The notes under the pieces: model-generated
What the model was told of the DNA's origin: nothing
The model's database searches: none
The model's input: only the letters and a program-made list of their open reading frames with translations
Translations under genes and position numbers: made by a program
NCBI RefSeq assembly: GCF_963678635.1
Contig: NC_087063.1
Location: 73,243,617 to 73,307,616 of the forward strand
Source of the DNA: Symsagittifera roscoffensis
Taxonomy: Eukaryota; Xenacoelomorpha; Acoela; Convolutidae
Length of the DNA: 64,000 nucleotides
Direction: 5' to 3'
Part shown: positions 32,801 through 40,170 of the stretch, piece by piece
How positions within the stretch are numbered: the first letter of the stretch is position 1
Layout of the letters: every line of letters begins with the position of its first letter

Positions 32801-33608
32801 AGGGAGTTTGCCAAGTGGGAAGTTATATTATAACAGAAAAAACAAGATCACTTTCCTACATATTTGTAAGAAAAATTGTTTAAGGGAAAAATTTTAAATC
32901 CCGATTGCAAAAGTTTGCTGTCGCAATTTTTTTACAAGCATTGTAGTGAGTAAAAACATCAGTTTGCCTTTCGTTCTGGTCACTAATGTAGCTTTGAAAA
33001 AAGAACAAAAATAACCATGTGTAACAACTTTTTCATAAAATTTTACTGAATCTGTCAGATAGTAAGACCAAAATTTTCCCATCCCCTTAAATGGTCTCCG
33101 TATGAAATTCAAAAACGTTCCAGTAATTATGCCGAAAAATTGCAGGCCAAAATCCATATAAATCAATCAAGTCAGCCCAAATTTTTATTGGCGAAAAACT
33201 TTATCAGTTTTCAGAAGTACTTCTTAAAAATCTTCTCAAAACAAGCGAAGCTGCACTAGTCACCTCGAGCGTACTTACTGCAGCAAAGATTGCAGCTTTG
33301 AAGTTTATTGAAGATTAATAAACAGTGAACAAAAAGTATAAGAGGAGCAAATAAGCCTATTACTCGGCTGAAACACTCTCGTATTCAAGTACCAATTAAT
33401 AAAAAAAACACATTATTTCATGGAAAAAAACGTACATTCCAATCAGTTAATTGAAAAACTTAGCCAAAAACCACGACTAGGTTAGTTCAAATTTTATTCA
33501 CTGTAATTATATTACATTACTAACAGTAGCTGTGGGCGATCTTTCGCTCGTGCCTTGGTCAGGCGGCTGCCTCGAAGTGTAGAAAGAACCACTCGCATGC
33601 TGGCTCAT
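14701..33608 (-). CDS. Seven-exon gene for a four-TM membrane protein of unknown family
   Basis: The proposed coding exons, 5' to 3' on the minus strand, are 33608-33521, 31907-31851, 30490-30302, 29554-29312, 18056-17898, 17377-17254 and 14878-14701. All junction phases agree and the model totals 345 residues. The N-terminal ~150 residues are charged and predicted cytoplasmic. TM1 is near residues 154-173. A loop of about 70 residues with one cysteine follows. TM2 (about 246-268) is followed by RKRK, TM3 spans about 276-303, and TM4 is at the extreme C-terminus (LLILPF). The topology resembles claudin/PMP22-type tetraspans, but I see no claudin W-GLW-C-C signature and cannot name the family. 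The first two exons are the least certain. The largest intron (about 11 kb) hosts the BEL element in antisense. Confidence 0.6.
15760..16500. repeat. Two copies of a ~350-bp dispersed repeat
   Basis: Copies at about 15760-16090 and 16190-16500 share ctctttgaattt, then gaaactagaagtc, ttgctgtt and ccttcttttaaca-like blocks in fixed order. The same family recurs near 44160-44540, 46130-46520, 54400-54720 and 57120-57500. It lies in the last intron of the four-TM gene. Confidence 0.6.
16717..16845. repeat. Cluster of three short perfect palindromes
   Basis: GTTGCGGA-A-TCCGCAAC at 16717-16733, AGTGGA-G-TCCACT at 16800-16812 and AGAGAC-TG-GTCTCT at 16832-16845 fall within 130 bp of intronic sequence. 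No function is evident. Confidence 0.6.
17254..17377 (-). CDS. Four-TM gene, exon 6 (TM2 and start of TM3)
   Basis: The acceptor is ttgcttcag and the donor gtagat; the exon enters in phase 1 and leaves in phase 2. It encodes LLISFVLGTTTGFIDLIML, then MVALIM and the positively charged turn RKRK, followed by the start of TM3. The positive charges between TM2 and TM3 support a cytoplasmic turn. Confidence 0.75.
17535..17709. repeat. 175-bp intronic inverted repeat
   Basis: The arms run from GGATGTAAAACGCG (17535) to CGCGTTTTACATCC (ending 17709), with ggtacctgc near the middle of each arm and a centre near 17620. The arms match with scattered mismatches. It sits in the intron between exons 5 and 6 of the four-TM gene and may be a MITE or foldback element. 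Confidence 0.7.
17898..18056 (-). CDS. Four-TM gene, exon 5 (extracellular loop)
   Basis: A poly-T tract plus cag acceptor and a gtgagc donor flank 159 bases in phase 1/1. The peptide includes VEFGMFRFEVMGETGAL, then a polar stretch with one cysteine (PFHNCQQI). It lies between TM1 and TM2 and is predicted extracellular or lumenal. Confidence 0.7.
18360..19690. repeat. Degenerate tandem repeat, three copies
   Basis: Blocks at about 18360-18560, 19220-19440 and 19490-19690 share tcacaggtgaaata, ctcaggacaac, gttaaaaagtcgaaa-like and gtctgaagaaaaaa motifs. Two related ctgaatgtt-containing segments (18900 and 19450) follow actgctcgtatca. The region is intronic and non-coding. Confidence 0.6.
20052..20469 (+). 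mobile_element. hAT-type MITE, complete copy with 8-bp TSD
   Basis: The element begins CAGTAGCGGATTTAG and ends CTAGATCCGCGCCTG, imperfect terminal inverted repeats with the CAG...CTG ends typical of hAT elements. It is flanked by perfect 8-bp direct repeats ttgagcct (20044-20051 and 20470-20477). At 418 bp with no transposase frame it must move in trans. This copy defines the family. Confidence 0.9.
20540..21052 (+). repeat. 5' LTR of the BEL/Pao element
   Basis: 513 bp, starting TGTTGCAGCG and ending GACGCGCACA. It differs from the 3' LTR at gaaTtccg versus gaaTcccg-type and cccAcaaaa versus cccCcaaaa-type positions. An A-box-like and a B-box-like motif lie at 20636-20647 and 20678-20688. 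Confidence 0.95.
20636..20688 (+). promoter_or_regulatory. tRNA-like A/B-box pair inside the 5' LTR
   Basis: TAGCCAAGCGTA matches the RNA polymerase III A-box consensus at 10 of 12 positions. GGTTCGAATTC, about 30 bp later, matches the B box GGTTCGAANCC with one mismatch. In the 3' LTR the B box is perfect. Whether polymerase III is recruited is unknown; the motif could also be a captured tRNA fragment. Confidence 0.4.
21056..21073 (+). other. Primer-binding site of the BEL/Pao element
   Basis: TGGCGCCCCACAAGGGAC starts three bases after the 5' LTR. It has the form of a tRNA 3'-end complement (TGG at its 5' side, matching a CCA tail) and resembles lysine-tRNA-type primer-binding sites at 15 of 18 positions. 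The exact primer tRNA was not identified. Confidence 0.75.
21179..21440 (+). repeat. Leader minisatellite, ~17-18-bp unit ggccgaaagtgggcgtt
   Basis: About a dozen copies of ggccgaaagtgggcgtt and shortened variants, interspersed with atatcaga-containing spacers, fill the first part of the leader. A 144-codon frame runs through it (GRKWAFGRKWAF-type repeats). That frame begins without an ATG inside the LTR and is probably not translated. Confidence 0.85.
21964..22471 (+). ncRNA. Three tandem conserved hairpins in the BEL leader
   Basis: Three ~117-nt units (21964-22082, 22158-22274, 22356-22471) each begin AAGTGGTC and end TTGGTAA, separated by unrelated spacers of about 75-80 nt. Each contains a perfect stem of 11-12 bp (21984-21994/22053-22063; 22177-22188/22246-22257; 22375-22385/22443-22453). 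Each encloses a 57-58-nt loop with conserved CATCCTCAGGTTT and GTGTGTTGTT. Four stem positions differ between copies, and every difference is compensated on the other arm. The hairpins lie just before the Gag start. A packaging, dimerisation or translation-control role is an inference. Confidence 0.75.
22560..24839 (+). CDS. BEL/Pao Gag-like protein, C-terminally truncated
   Basis: The 759-residue frame starts at the ATG at 22560. Residues ~1-60 are predicted helical. A charged coiled coil spans about 170-245 (KQQEELERQAK region). A long proline- and serine-rich section covers about 345-570. A DUF1759-like Gag domain follows from about 590 to 745 (LEVFDGEPLNWYEWF, then LQRKFGQP). Gag forms the particle that packages the element's RNA. 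After KEAWS the frame runs into a foreign tail and stops. No CCHC zinc knuckle is found anywhere, although BEL elements usually have them here, so a deletion at about 24765-24785 is likely. The protease frame overlaps in the -1 frame. Confidence 0.85.
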   Translation: MDENFQKRVQRLFAKRTKLENELYKCHEIIIENIETQSRSSKIDTQIQNCKSLIETAVEINEELIKLASKSVDPDKLIPAQDMWLHTVTSRNDTVLQKAASYKAGLNVEPEETELDNVAESLSTIVTTQPQDSHEADARSKVSRYSSRHHKSGSHKSSRYTVAQSKTSTEKRRDLLVLKKQQEELERQAKVSLKLKAQQNKIKEQQGNLELEELAEVHRKKLAEIELKEFELEEELSAASEKIGNASVTHVDPQRTEQWVENVVTEQEQAEVVASSEQSHPVVKSSTLIATDVLQGVGAVVSGGAVVNAGQTTYSEPGGHNRNRIQAQRSSLVQSRLSLHSIENPSSLPQFVASSSNFVTPHLASTPHAEVSQNHNLIPQASGSIPASMPFGNPTINVAPPSVSTVTNPVSLPASQPFVPPLTVPIPISLPIIQPFVPSTVPIPSLLPVSQPHSGPVSTGYQAPAAPSHQPINVPNNPTSFSSEHYNPYSSLWRPAATAQTMPVPQYCAPPSNVFSVTTPVVPPNTVVPYTSFGTVYYTQPQTHPVVETAHQGYPPTYPAPTTGPSYVPNSEQPISARELADIILHSRKDRLPELNLEVFDGEPLNWYEWFGQFQATVDSAMLTDDEKLKYLKTHVKDKAKSAIAEYGYSGVLYKDALATLQRKFGQPHVVVGAHLDKLKNFPALKMHNSDHVISYSAVISGLVAVFRSLSFNDDLKSVNLLNQAVSKLPPNLKEAWSPVLKVTPVPLILGFPRHSLNV
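24767..25873 (+). pseudogene. BEL/Pao protease and N-terminal reverse transcriptase, truncated
   Basis: The frame encodes an A17-type retroelement aspartic protease with its active-site DTGST near residue 8, then IGQDFYHAI and LLIGWVISGP. The reverse-transcriptase N-terminal region follows (LPNNYYSSLAQLKSLEKRL, then EWYLPHHPV), and motif A is near its end (SADIEGMFLQV). The frame then leaves the protein and stops at 25873, so the part of the palm domain with motif B is missing. The first ATG is probably incidental, because the protease would normally be fused to Gag. Stop and frame change make this a broken Pol. Confidence 0.85.
25818..25888 (+). repeat. Deletion junction with 24-bp direct repeat in reverse transcriptase
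   Basis: A 24-base segment starting tgcttctgataatc occurs at 25818-25841 and again at 25865-25888. Between the copies lies a gctacaaaaa duplication. The junction replaces the expected coding sequence between motif A and the region just before YMDD. This looks like a template-switch or repair scar. Confidence 0.7.
25926..28547 (+). CDS. BEL/Pao Pol C-terminal part: RT motif C, RNase H, integrase
   Basis: The 873-residue frame begins at the methionine of the reverse-transcriptase catalytic YMDD box (MDDYLDS). Its true N-terminus is lost upstream. RNase H carboxylates are visible at about D183, E228, D258 and D299. An H2C2-type zinc finger ends in CITC (539-542). The integrase DDE core shows D575 (GVDYFGPF), D637 (SDNGTNF) and E686 (GGAWERL). 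A DUF5641-like domain covers about 738-860 (TPNHFILG, LKTGDLVW). The stop lies 19 bases inside the 3' LTR. Integrase and RNase H look intact, while reverse transcriptase cannot be complete. Confidence 0.9.
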   Translation: MDDYLDSFENTADALSLSKDLVTMLKLGGFNLTKFVSNVPEVIAALNPDNRESNPSVKDICKSPDQSSHVLGLRWDHVKDTLVVSRGVDRPLDKAITQRTVLSFVSSVFDPIGLVAPYTVKARLLLKDIWRISGQKWDDDLPEEIKQQFLDWHSGLPLLGTLTIPRSYFTEPFDRCELHTFGDSSQDVFCAVSFLRARLAKSQKTELAFVFGKARVAPMKMLSIPKLELQAALLATRLKEEILKALTFKVSNVFMWTDSTTVLQWLNSCNKLPVFVGNRTGEILESTTIDQWNHVLSGDNPADTGTRGISSEALKDSSWVRGPSILRTCDWPFKPNTDVIKKIQLKGPLCDIDTCLETASTFVVDASSEKAPSIRLFKNWDKFSSIVKYKRVLAFMLRVLPSHKHFRTKTLEITDPSELDFAEQKLIYLAQSESFPAEVKILQSDKRITKKSRIAKYSPFIGPAGILRSTGRISRLVDTDFDSKHPIILDGRHRVAHMLIRHMHFQHAHQGLDYMRAVVQLKYIVLKLRWLLGNIENTCITCRKSKAKTVVPIMSDLPIERLGYKQPPFSNTGVDYFGPFQVPIRRSTEKRWGFLFTCLTTRAVHIELVPSLDTSSCVMGVERFIARRGTPKTILSDNGTNFVGAQKELLSCVQNWNKVAPAVFVHKGIKWKFNPPSAPHHGGAWERLVRSVKRVLYDILGNRRLTEEVLGTTLCLVEQLLNARPITPVSSDPHDLEALTPNHFILGHSAASFPSLSFEDNFDHKKRYARAQSYANAVWSRWLREYVPSLNKRAKWHNDSDVTLKTGDLVWVVEPDSPRGHYPLARIAKLHYGKDGCARSADIKTVTSELTRPTVKLAPVLPSLGAEDVAAQI
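28517..28528 (+). other. Polypurine tract
   Basis: aggggcggagga directly precedes the 3' LTR, the expected position and composition for the plus-strand primer of LTR retrotransposons. It also encodes the C-terminal residues of Pol. Confidence 0.75.
28529..29041 (+). repeat. 3' LTR of the BEL/Pao element
   Basis: 513 bp, TG...CA, followed by the target-site duplication ggctt (29042-29046). An A-box-like motif lies at 28625-28636 and a perfect B-box consensus, GGTTCGAATCC, at 28667-28677. Confidence 0.95.
29312..29554 (-). CDS. Four-TM gene, exon 4 (TM1)
   Basis: The acceptor is cccatag. The exon encodes an acidic stretch (VDLDENRPMEQFG) and a hydrophobic segment (LTILGVVIEGLHLLLYI) taken as TM1. 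Two donors keep the frame: gtaaagt at 29311, or a GC donor (aag|gcaagc) at 29332 that would remove seven residues. Only transcript data can decide between them. A hAT-type MITE lies just upstream of the acceptor. Confidence 0.7.
29580..29990 (+). mobile_element. hAT-type MITE copy, nearly complete
   Basis: It begins CAGGGGCGGATTTAGG and ends CCTAGATCCGCCC plus two bases. Flanking octamers gactagaa (29572-29579) and gattagaa (29991-29998) match at 7 of 8 positions. It sits in the intron immediately upstream of exon 4 of the four-TM gene. Confidence 0.85.
30302..30490 (-). CDS. Four-TM gene, exon 3 (charged N-terminal domain)
   Basis: Acceptor tatttcag and donor gtacga bound 189 bases in phase 1/1. 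The peptide begins VKLRKTALLRQKVRRLQ, basic and potentially helical, and ends in an acidic stretch (YQDDINDFD). The G+C content is much higher than the flanks, which supports coding. Confidence 0.7.
30525..30880 (+). mobile_element. Diverged hAT-type MITE relic
   Basis: The family order of blocks is recognisable (gaccccttcaccggcc, ctttggtacttt, ctatggcgccaatatt, ttcggtcaaatcttcc), but the termini are eroded. Confidence 0.5.
31181..31508 (-). mobile_element. hAT-type MITE copy, inverted and shortened
   Basis: It runs from CAGGGGAGGATCTAAG to ATCCGCCCCTTG, with internal family blocks in reverse orientation (gcgccttt, then gtcggtcgccaaaaatggat). The cgaccccctgccgaccc block is missing. Flanking octamers are imperfect. 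Confidence 0.65.
31851..31907 (-). CDS. Four-TM gene, candidate exon 2
   Basis: A long polypyrimidine tract ending in cag precedes 57 bases encoding KKTHGFLTNICTLFGLVS, followed by a gtgaga donor. It enters and leaves in phase 1 and so joins exon 1 and exon 3 without a shift. Alternatively, reading through to TAG at 31819-31821 gives a 3'-terminal exon of a separate 58-residue product. Confidence 0.4.
32744..32820 (-). repeat. tRNA-like sequence (SINE-type head)
   Basis: The reverse complement reads cttggtgcagaggtaac, A-box-like, then about 30 bases later ggtttggatct, a degenerate B box. It does not fold into an intact tRNA by eye and is probably a tRNA-derived SINE remnant. Confidence 0.35.
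33521..33608 (-). CDS. Four-TM gene, candidate first coding exon
   Basis: The ATG at 33608-33606 opens 29 codons beginning MSQHASGSFYTS, rich in S, T and P, and ending at a gtaatg donor in phase 1. The same exon may extend 5' to a cttgtag acceptor at 33616. Its phase fits the next exon. It is locally richer in G+C than its surroundings. Support is limited to splice signals and composition. Confidence 0.35.
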
Positions 33609-33659
33609 ACTCGCACTACAAGCAAAAACATGGCCAACATCCAGAGATTCAGAAATATA

Positions 33660-36600
33660 GTCAATCAATTTAAAGGAGCCGAAAAAATGTTGATTTTTTA
33701 CTTTTGAAAAAATTTTTGAATCTTGAAAAAAAAATCATGTTTAAACTTTAATTTTTAAAATTTGTTTTCCAGCTTTTTAAAAATGTTTTCGATAAAACTG
33801 TCCGAATTAGAAAAATCTGGTTCAAAAGGTAATTCTTTTCTTCCCCCTGGGAAATTGAGATCCATTTTTTGAAATTTAAAGTCTCATCAAGTCATGTTTA
33901 TTTTTTGGCGCTAATTGAATTTTTGATACCCGAGAGTGCAGTTTGGCTTCTTTTTAGCAACTGATTTTGAATTGAAACTTGAAAATAAATCAAACTGGAG
34001 GGTGAACAAATTTTAACACATTTTAACAAAAATTTTTACGCAAAAAACCACACGAGCTAAACACGTGTCTTCGCTCCGTTCATTGACACTTCAAAACAGC
34101 TCTTTCCCCTTTATAGGTTCCAGAGTCCAGTACCAAATAATTTAGAGCTTCTCTACAGGCGAATTTGGCTTTTAATGTGGGGAGGCAATAATGAAGAAAA
34201 GTCAACTATTGCTTAAGTTCTGAAATATTTATTTTACGCAGTAATAGACAAATTATACGAAGTCTTTACGCATATTTGTAGCTGTATGTATTTCAGGTTG
34301 ATTTCAACGGATATTTGAGTGATAGTATGCGATGACTCATCAAAACATACGAAAGTAGTGTTCTATGTTGGATTCCTGGTTGAGGCACGAAAAAAATATT
34401 CTGCAGTGAAGTTGAGATGGAAAACACTTTTAATGTTAGTTGCGAAAAAGTTAAGATCTGTCCTGCGAAGCATAAAGTTTAAACTTCGGCGAGAAAAAGT
34501 ATAATTGGATTGTTAATCATGGAGGACAGTTTAGACCATAAGCTAATGGTAAAAATCAAAAACTATCTTTATGAAAAATAGTGGAATATACTAAGCGCAA
34601 TGTTTCTTCTTTCTCTAAATCGACTTTTTCTAATTACCTTATGGGACAAAATCAATTAAATTGAGTGAAATGTTTGCATTGCCCCAGAGCAAAGAATCTG
34701 AGCAACCACAATATATACTGAACGATACTGAAAACTTTACACTAAAGTTTGATGAACGTAAAAACTTTTCAGGATTTTTCTTCGGAGAATTAGCAAAAAT
34801 TTCAACGTTTTGCTGATAAATATTATCAGATTTTGATCACTGGCCTTTGTGCATAATATTACAAATGGAGTTTAATTTTGAGCCAGTGGAGTGCTCAGAA
34901 AGGGGGAGGGCGGTTAAGTTTTGACGGAAATTTTTAGGTCCTTATAATTTTAAAAACTACCTTTTTGATTTTATTTATTTTATTTTATTTGATTTTTGAT
35001 TTTATAGAAAAAAGCGCACATTCCAATAATTTTCGTAAGCAAACAGTTTCAGCATTTATATATATCAATATTTCCGTCTGTTGTTTCAGAAAAAACCAAC
35101 TTTTTACTGTGTATGTGGAAGGAACGAGTTTGAATGTAAGCAATTTTGCAACATAGACCGAGAGTAAGTGATAAGAGCTGCCCTCTATGAGAGTATCAAA
35201 TTTCGGCATCAAGTAAATACAAATTAATTTATCACTGAAAATGCCATTTTGAATTCCTTAAACTGATATTTTGAAATTTGATTTAAGAGCTGGGTTTAGT
35301 AAAGTTTTCACACCGAGCAGTTCAATTTTACCGTTGAAAAATTTTAAATTGTATGGGCCTTAAATTTTGTTTTGTTCGTTCGAGAAACAGTTTACTCCGA
35401 TGCAAATCTTTGTTCAAAAGATGAAAAATAGCTTTTCCAGACCCAGATTGAAACGGCGAGTCATTGGCACCAAAAAAAGTAGTTCCATAGAAAGTGACTT
35501 TGATCATTTTTTTTCGGTTTGTTTAAAATTGCTCTTAAATGAACGAAGTTTTATCCAAAGTTATCTCAAAGACTAGGTATTTAAAGAGTATACACCAGAA
35601 GTTGTTTTTGATTTTATCCACATTTTGCTTGCATTAAGTTTTTGATGGCGCAGAACTGCAACAAACAGATGAGTATAGGAAAGTTTTTACACTTATTTAA
35701 TGAGCTTTGGTACAAACACATTTTTTCACTACGCTCATTTAGAAAAACTTTTCGCTGGAGACAATTTTTCTACAAATAGGAGAATAGTGAAAAATCAGTT
35801 TCTATCTGTCGGAGCAAAGATATATAAAATGTCTAATAAGATCGTCATTTCTAAAGAATGAAAATTTAGAGAGTGTAAAAAAAAATCTTCTCTTTAGATT
35901 TTGTTTTTTTTTGCATAATATGTTTGGGGACAAAGTTTTTTCACAAACTCAGATTCTTACTCCATTAAATATATATTTTCAATGTCCAGTTTGGATAATA
36001 TTAACTTCAATTTAGTGCAAAATTTTTACACTGATCGAGAGCAAATTATCAGCGCTTCTCTTTTTGAGTTATCAAAATTTGGTTTCAAGGACTTATAAAA
36101 ATATTCTCAGTCTAAAAATACCAGATTTACTTATCTGTATTAATTAGATTTCTCAAATAGGCAAATGAGGAAATCTGGATTTTTTGGACCCGGTTTGACT
36201 GGTAAGTCTTTGAACCCAAATGTAGATAATTTTATAGGGGGTAGCTCAGATCATTTCCGCGTAATTAATTTTGCTGAAATATGAATTAAATGATGTCCAA
36301 AATGTACACTGAAAAACAGCATTTTAGAGATTGAAATTTTGAAATTGCGTGTAATTTTGTGCATTATTGTTACACTAATGGACAAAACTAAACGCACATT
36401 CAGGTTTTTACTCTTCAAAAGGGTGCGTTTTCGACAATAACTTACTTTAAAATTCAACAAAACTTTTAGGTAGACCATGAGTAAATGATCAGATGTACCC
36501 TCTAATGAATCATTTTAATTTGGTTTCAAGGACCCAGTTTATTCCTGTTTTGAAAATGCCACGTTTCACTATCTGCTCGATTTTTTACATCGGAGTGAAC

Positions 36601-38570
36601 GCTTTCTCAATTAAGTGGAGAAAACAAATTGTCCTTTCAATCTGAAAATTTCTAAGTTTTTTTATTGAATTGTTTTGTGTGACAACAAGTTAACTCACGT
36701 TTCTAACAACCACGAGTTTTAAAAAATTTAGTGCAGATGGTGAAAACTGGCTTTGTGAGACCCGAAAAACGGGCAAGTTTTTAAAACCAAATTTCGACAA
36801 TTTCACAAATGGAAGCTCTGATCAATTGCTCTTGATCTACGTATAAATTTCATTTAAGTTCCCAGTACATATCCAAAGTCATCCTTAAAAACAGCTTTTT
36901 TAAAGAGAAAAAAAAGACTGACATAGCGCTTAGTTTTTTCCACTGGTGTAGATCTGATGGTTACTCGCACCCTTTATAAATTTTTTAATGAATTTCAATG
37001 TAGGTGTTTTCCAAATTATCCTTCAAAACAGTAGCTTTAGAGAGAAAAACCGAAAATTTGATTTTAACGTTTTCCACTAGCGTATTGTAAAATCAACTCA
37101 CTCAATTTGCAGTTTTTTGTGATCACTCATTGCTATTTTCCACTATGTATTTTAGAATCTCTTAATTTCTCAAAATGCTTGTCTTTGTTCTACACGCTGA
37201 AAACTTTCTTGAATTTACCGTTTGAGCATGAACAAGATTTTTTGAGAATGAACTCAAATGTCAAATTTGAAATCATAACATGGTTGATATGAAAATATGA
37301 ACCGTGAACAAATTTCAAATTGAGCTCAGAATAACAAAACGTTGGTTTACAAAACGTTGGATTTCAACCTACCAGGAGTTTGCTGCAAAAAAAACAACAA
37401 TATGGTCTTAATTGTTAAATACTGAACCAAACTTCAGAAATTATGAGAAAAATATTTTTGTCGATAACATTAAGAAGATTAGCAACTGACAAAATTCCGA
37501 CAAACTTCAAAAAAAACACATTGATCTTAGTACATATCAAAATAAGTCCTTGATTCAAATGTTCGACCCATTTTCAGTTTGTTAAAATGGATAAATTAAA
37601 ATTAAATTGAAAAATATTTCTGCTAACAACATTTTTTTTACTGTGAAAAACTAGGAACCGGCCACAAAAACTCATAGTTTAATCATTTATTTGACAGACA
37701 AGGATAACTCGTCAGTGCAGTTGTTTTTTCTTGAGAATTTAAACTATATTAATAGATGTTCAATTTTCATCGAAAATAATTTTTATGCTGCTACAAGTCG
37801 ATGTTGAATTCATTAGTATATAGCCATCTGTAGGTAAAACCTTTGCAAAATCACAAGGTGTAATTATTTACCAATAACATAGCTAAATCATGATAAGTCT
37901 ATTGAAAAATTTATTTTCAGAAAAGTTATTTAAATCTTAAGCTATGCTAATAAAAGAATTACATAGTCCTTTGATCCAACGTACAATCGATCCAACTTGT
38001 ATTAGTTTTTTGAATATTAGAATTACAAGCTAGTGAGCTGCCTTGGAAACAATGCATTTTACTCTCTAAAATACACTTTCTGGAAATCAGTTATAGTGAT
38101 TTAACTTTTTAACTGTATATCACATTGAATTTTTTTTAAAAAAATCGTACTTTTTAAAAAATTGATTCTAGCGAAAAGCAATCTGATTTTTGATTTTGCA
38201 GATATTTATTGAAAAATGTCGTGGAGGATAACGCAGAGGTTATTTGAATCACTGAACAACTTAAACTAAATTTCCAACAATCAGACAATTAAACCTTTCT
38301 GCATTTTAATTTTTTTTTTTTGACAACATTTTTTGAGAAAAAATTCAAACAGTTGTATTTTTGTATCTACAGAACGCAAACAAAAGACGGTTGCACCCAG
38401 AAGCAAAGCTGAGCTTTGCATCACTGTCGATCCAACAGTTATAGGATGAAAGCACCATGATGCTCAAAAAGAAGCTAAAAAAATTCGAGTGATGTTAGAA
38501 TTGAATGAAAATGAAAAAAAAAAGAAAATAAAATTGTATAAAATTATCAATTTTTTTTTCAAAAGGTCAT
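33660..38570. other. Non-coding A+T-rich stretch with degenerate repeats
   Basis: Recurrent phrases such as aaaaacagc followed by tttagagag, and gctctgatca, at about 36240-37070 suggest an old tandem repeat of ~270 bp. Open frames are short and unlike proteins. This lies between the four-TM gene start and the BBS1 duplications. Confidence 0.45.
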
Positions 38571-38625
38571 AATGGGGTCCATTTTGAGCAATAAAATATT
38601 TGATGCCAGACTTTTATCGCTCTCA

Positions 38626-38830
38626 AAAGTACTACTGGAAACTTTTAGGAAACAATTGGTCTTACATAATTCAATTGATTGTGTTTCAATAGGTGTTAAC
38701 ACGAAAAAAGTCTTTTTTCGATTTGATAAGTACAAAGTACTACTGCAAACTCTTAGTAAAAAATTGGTTATACATGATTCAATTGATTGTGTTTCAATAG
38801 GTAATAGCCCGAAAAAGTCTTTTTTCGACT
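38626..38830 (+). repeat. 115-bp tandem duplication
   Basis: agtactactggaaacttttag and agtactactgcaaactcttag start two adjacent similar copies. Both continue through attcaattgattgtg and gtcttttttcga. The same pair reappears at 40560-40750. Confidence 0.8.
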
Positions 38831-39408
38831 AGATAACGCACGCTAGTCATGACTCGTTATAGTCTCAATCAACTCATGTTTGTTTTCGCTTTATTTGTTC
38901 AGTCAAAATTGGAGAATGTAGTTTGACTTTTTATAGAGAATGAAAGTGAATTGAACTCAAAAAAAATCAAAAGCAAAAACTCGAACTTGATTCAGAATAA
39001 ATTCCCTGCCTTTTTGATTCATTTGTATTACCATTTTATGTACCAAACGAAACTGAATTGAGCTGGAAAAAAAAAACAAAAATGGAATCGTGAAAAACCG
39101 ATACTCGAGAAATCGTTTTCACTGCAATCATTGATACTTAAAAATTTTCCCGTAATGATTGTGCTCACGTCGAGAAAAATGGTTCTCACTGTAATAAAAA
39201 TTGATCAATTGCAATATTAATACCAGCATTGTACATCCAAGCGCCGATGGCTTTGAATAAGCTTTTCAAATTCTGTTCGCGGTTATAACAGATAGTTGGC
39301 TCTTTTCTAGTTCCCCTTGATTGTTTTTGCGTTTTGCTTAATGAAAGCTAATTAAAATTGTTTTGAATGTTCTAAGCTGTAATTTTTCCGCGTGAAAAAA
39401 GGATCAAA

Positions 39409-39773
39409 TACGACCCCCTGCCGACCCAAAGGCTCCTCCCTTTGTACTATTTTGAGAAATCGATTTTAGTGACGGAATCTAAAATTTTTCTAAAAGCGCC
39501 AATATATACTAATTTTGAGGGGCAGCGCGCGCCAAAAAAAACGCAATTTTTTGGTCAACATTTTCAAAAAAAAATGCACAAAAACGACTTTTTGACCTGT
39601 TTTTTCAAAAATTTGCCTGCGGTGCAGAAACTTTGGCAAAACAGCGTCATTTTAGAGCTTTAGGTGAGCACGGAAAATCAATTTAGTCGACCTAAAAAAA
39701 AGGTCGTCAAAATTTTCGAATTTTATTTTTTAAATCCGCCCCCCTCCCTCGAGAAAATCCTAGATCCGCCCGT
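39409..39773 (+). mobile_element. hAT-type MITE in duplication copy A, left end missing
   Basis: It contains cgaccccctgccgaccc at the left and ends ctagatccgcccgt. Flanks ggatcaaa and ggatcata are a degraded 8-bp duplication. The insertion predates the segmental duplications, since all three copies carry it. Confidence 0.75.
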
Positions 39774-40086
39774 GGATCATAAGTTTAGTTGTTAAATGAG
39801 CGAATTACAAAATTGCAATTTATACGAATCAACAAACATAATTTTGTAATTTTACGCGGGAGTGGAACACTGGGAAGAACCATTTTTTGCGCCTAAAAGT
39901 TAGTTTGGAGAATAGCAGAACTAGTTTTAAAATAAAAACACTAGAAATGCCAAAAGCAATTCTCAAAAAAATTGTATTTTTACAGGCTGTTTTTATCACT
40001 TAATCACACATTTACAGATTAAATTACAAGAGATGATCAGATACACGAGTTTTGGCATATATTGCGATGAAAAATTTAAGCTAAAC

Positions 40087-40170
40087 TTAAAACAGATTTC
40101 CTTCGCTGATCGGCATCTGAATAACATTTACAACCAGTGGGTTAGGATTGCCCTTCTTTCCAACGAGTAT
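40087..40170 (-). pseudogene. Duplicated terminal exon of BBS1
   Basis: These 84 bases encode the same 27-residue C-terminus and TAA stop as the BBS1 terminal exon at 45293-45376. One residue differs (GKKG for GMKG, from two base changes). The tgtttag acceptor is retained and the reading phase is unchanged. It lies about 5.8 kb beyond the last internal BBS1 exon. It could be a dead copy or an alternative last exon. The plus-strand open frame here is its antisense shadow. Confidence 0.8.
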
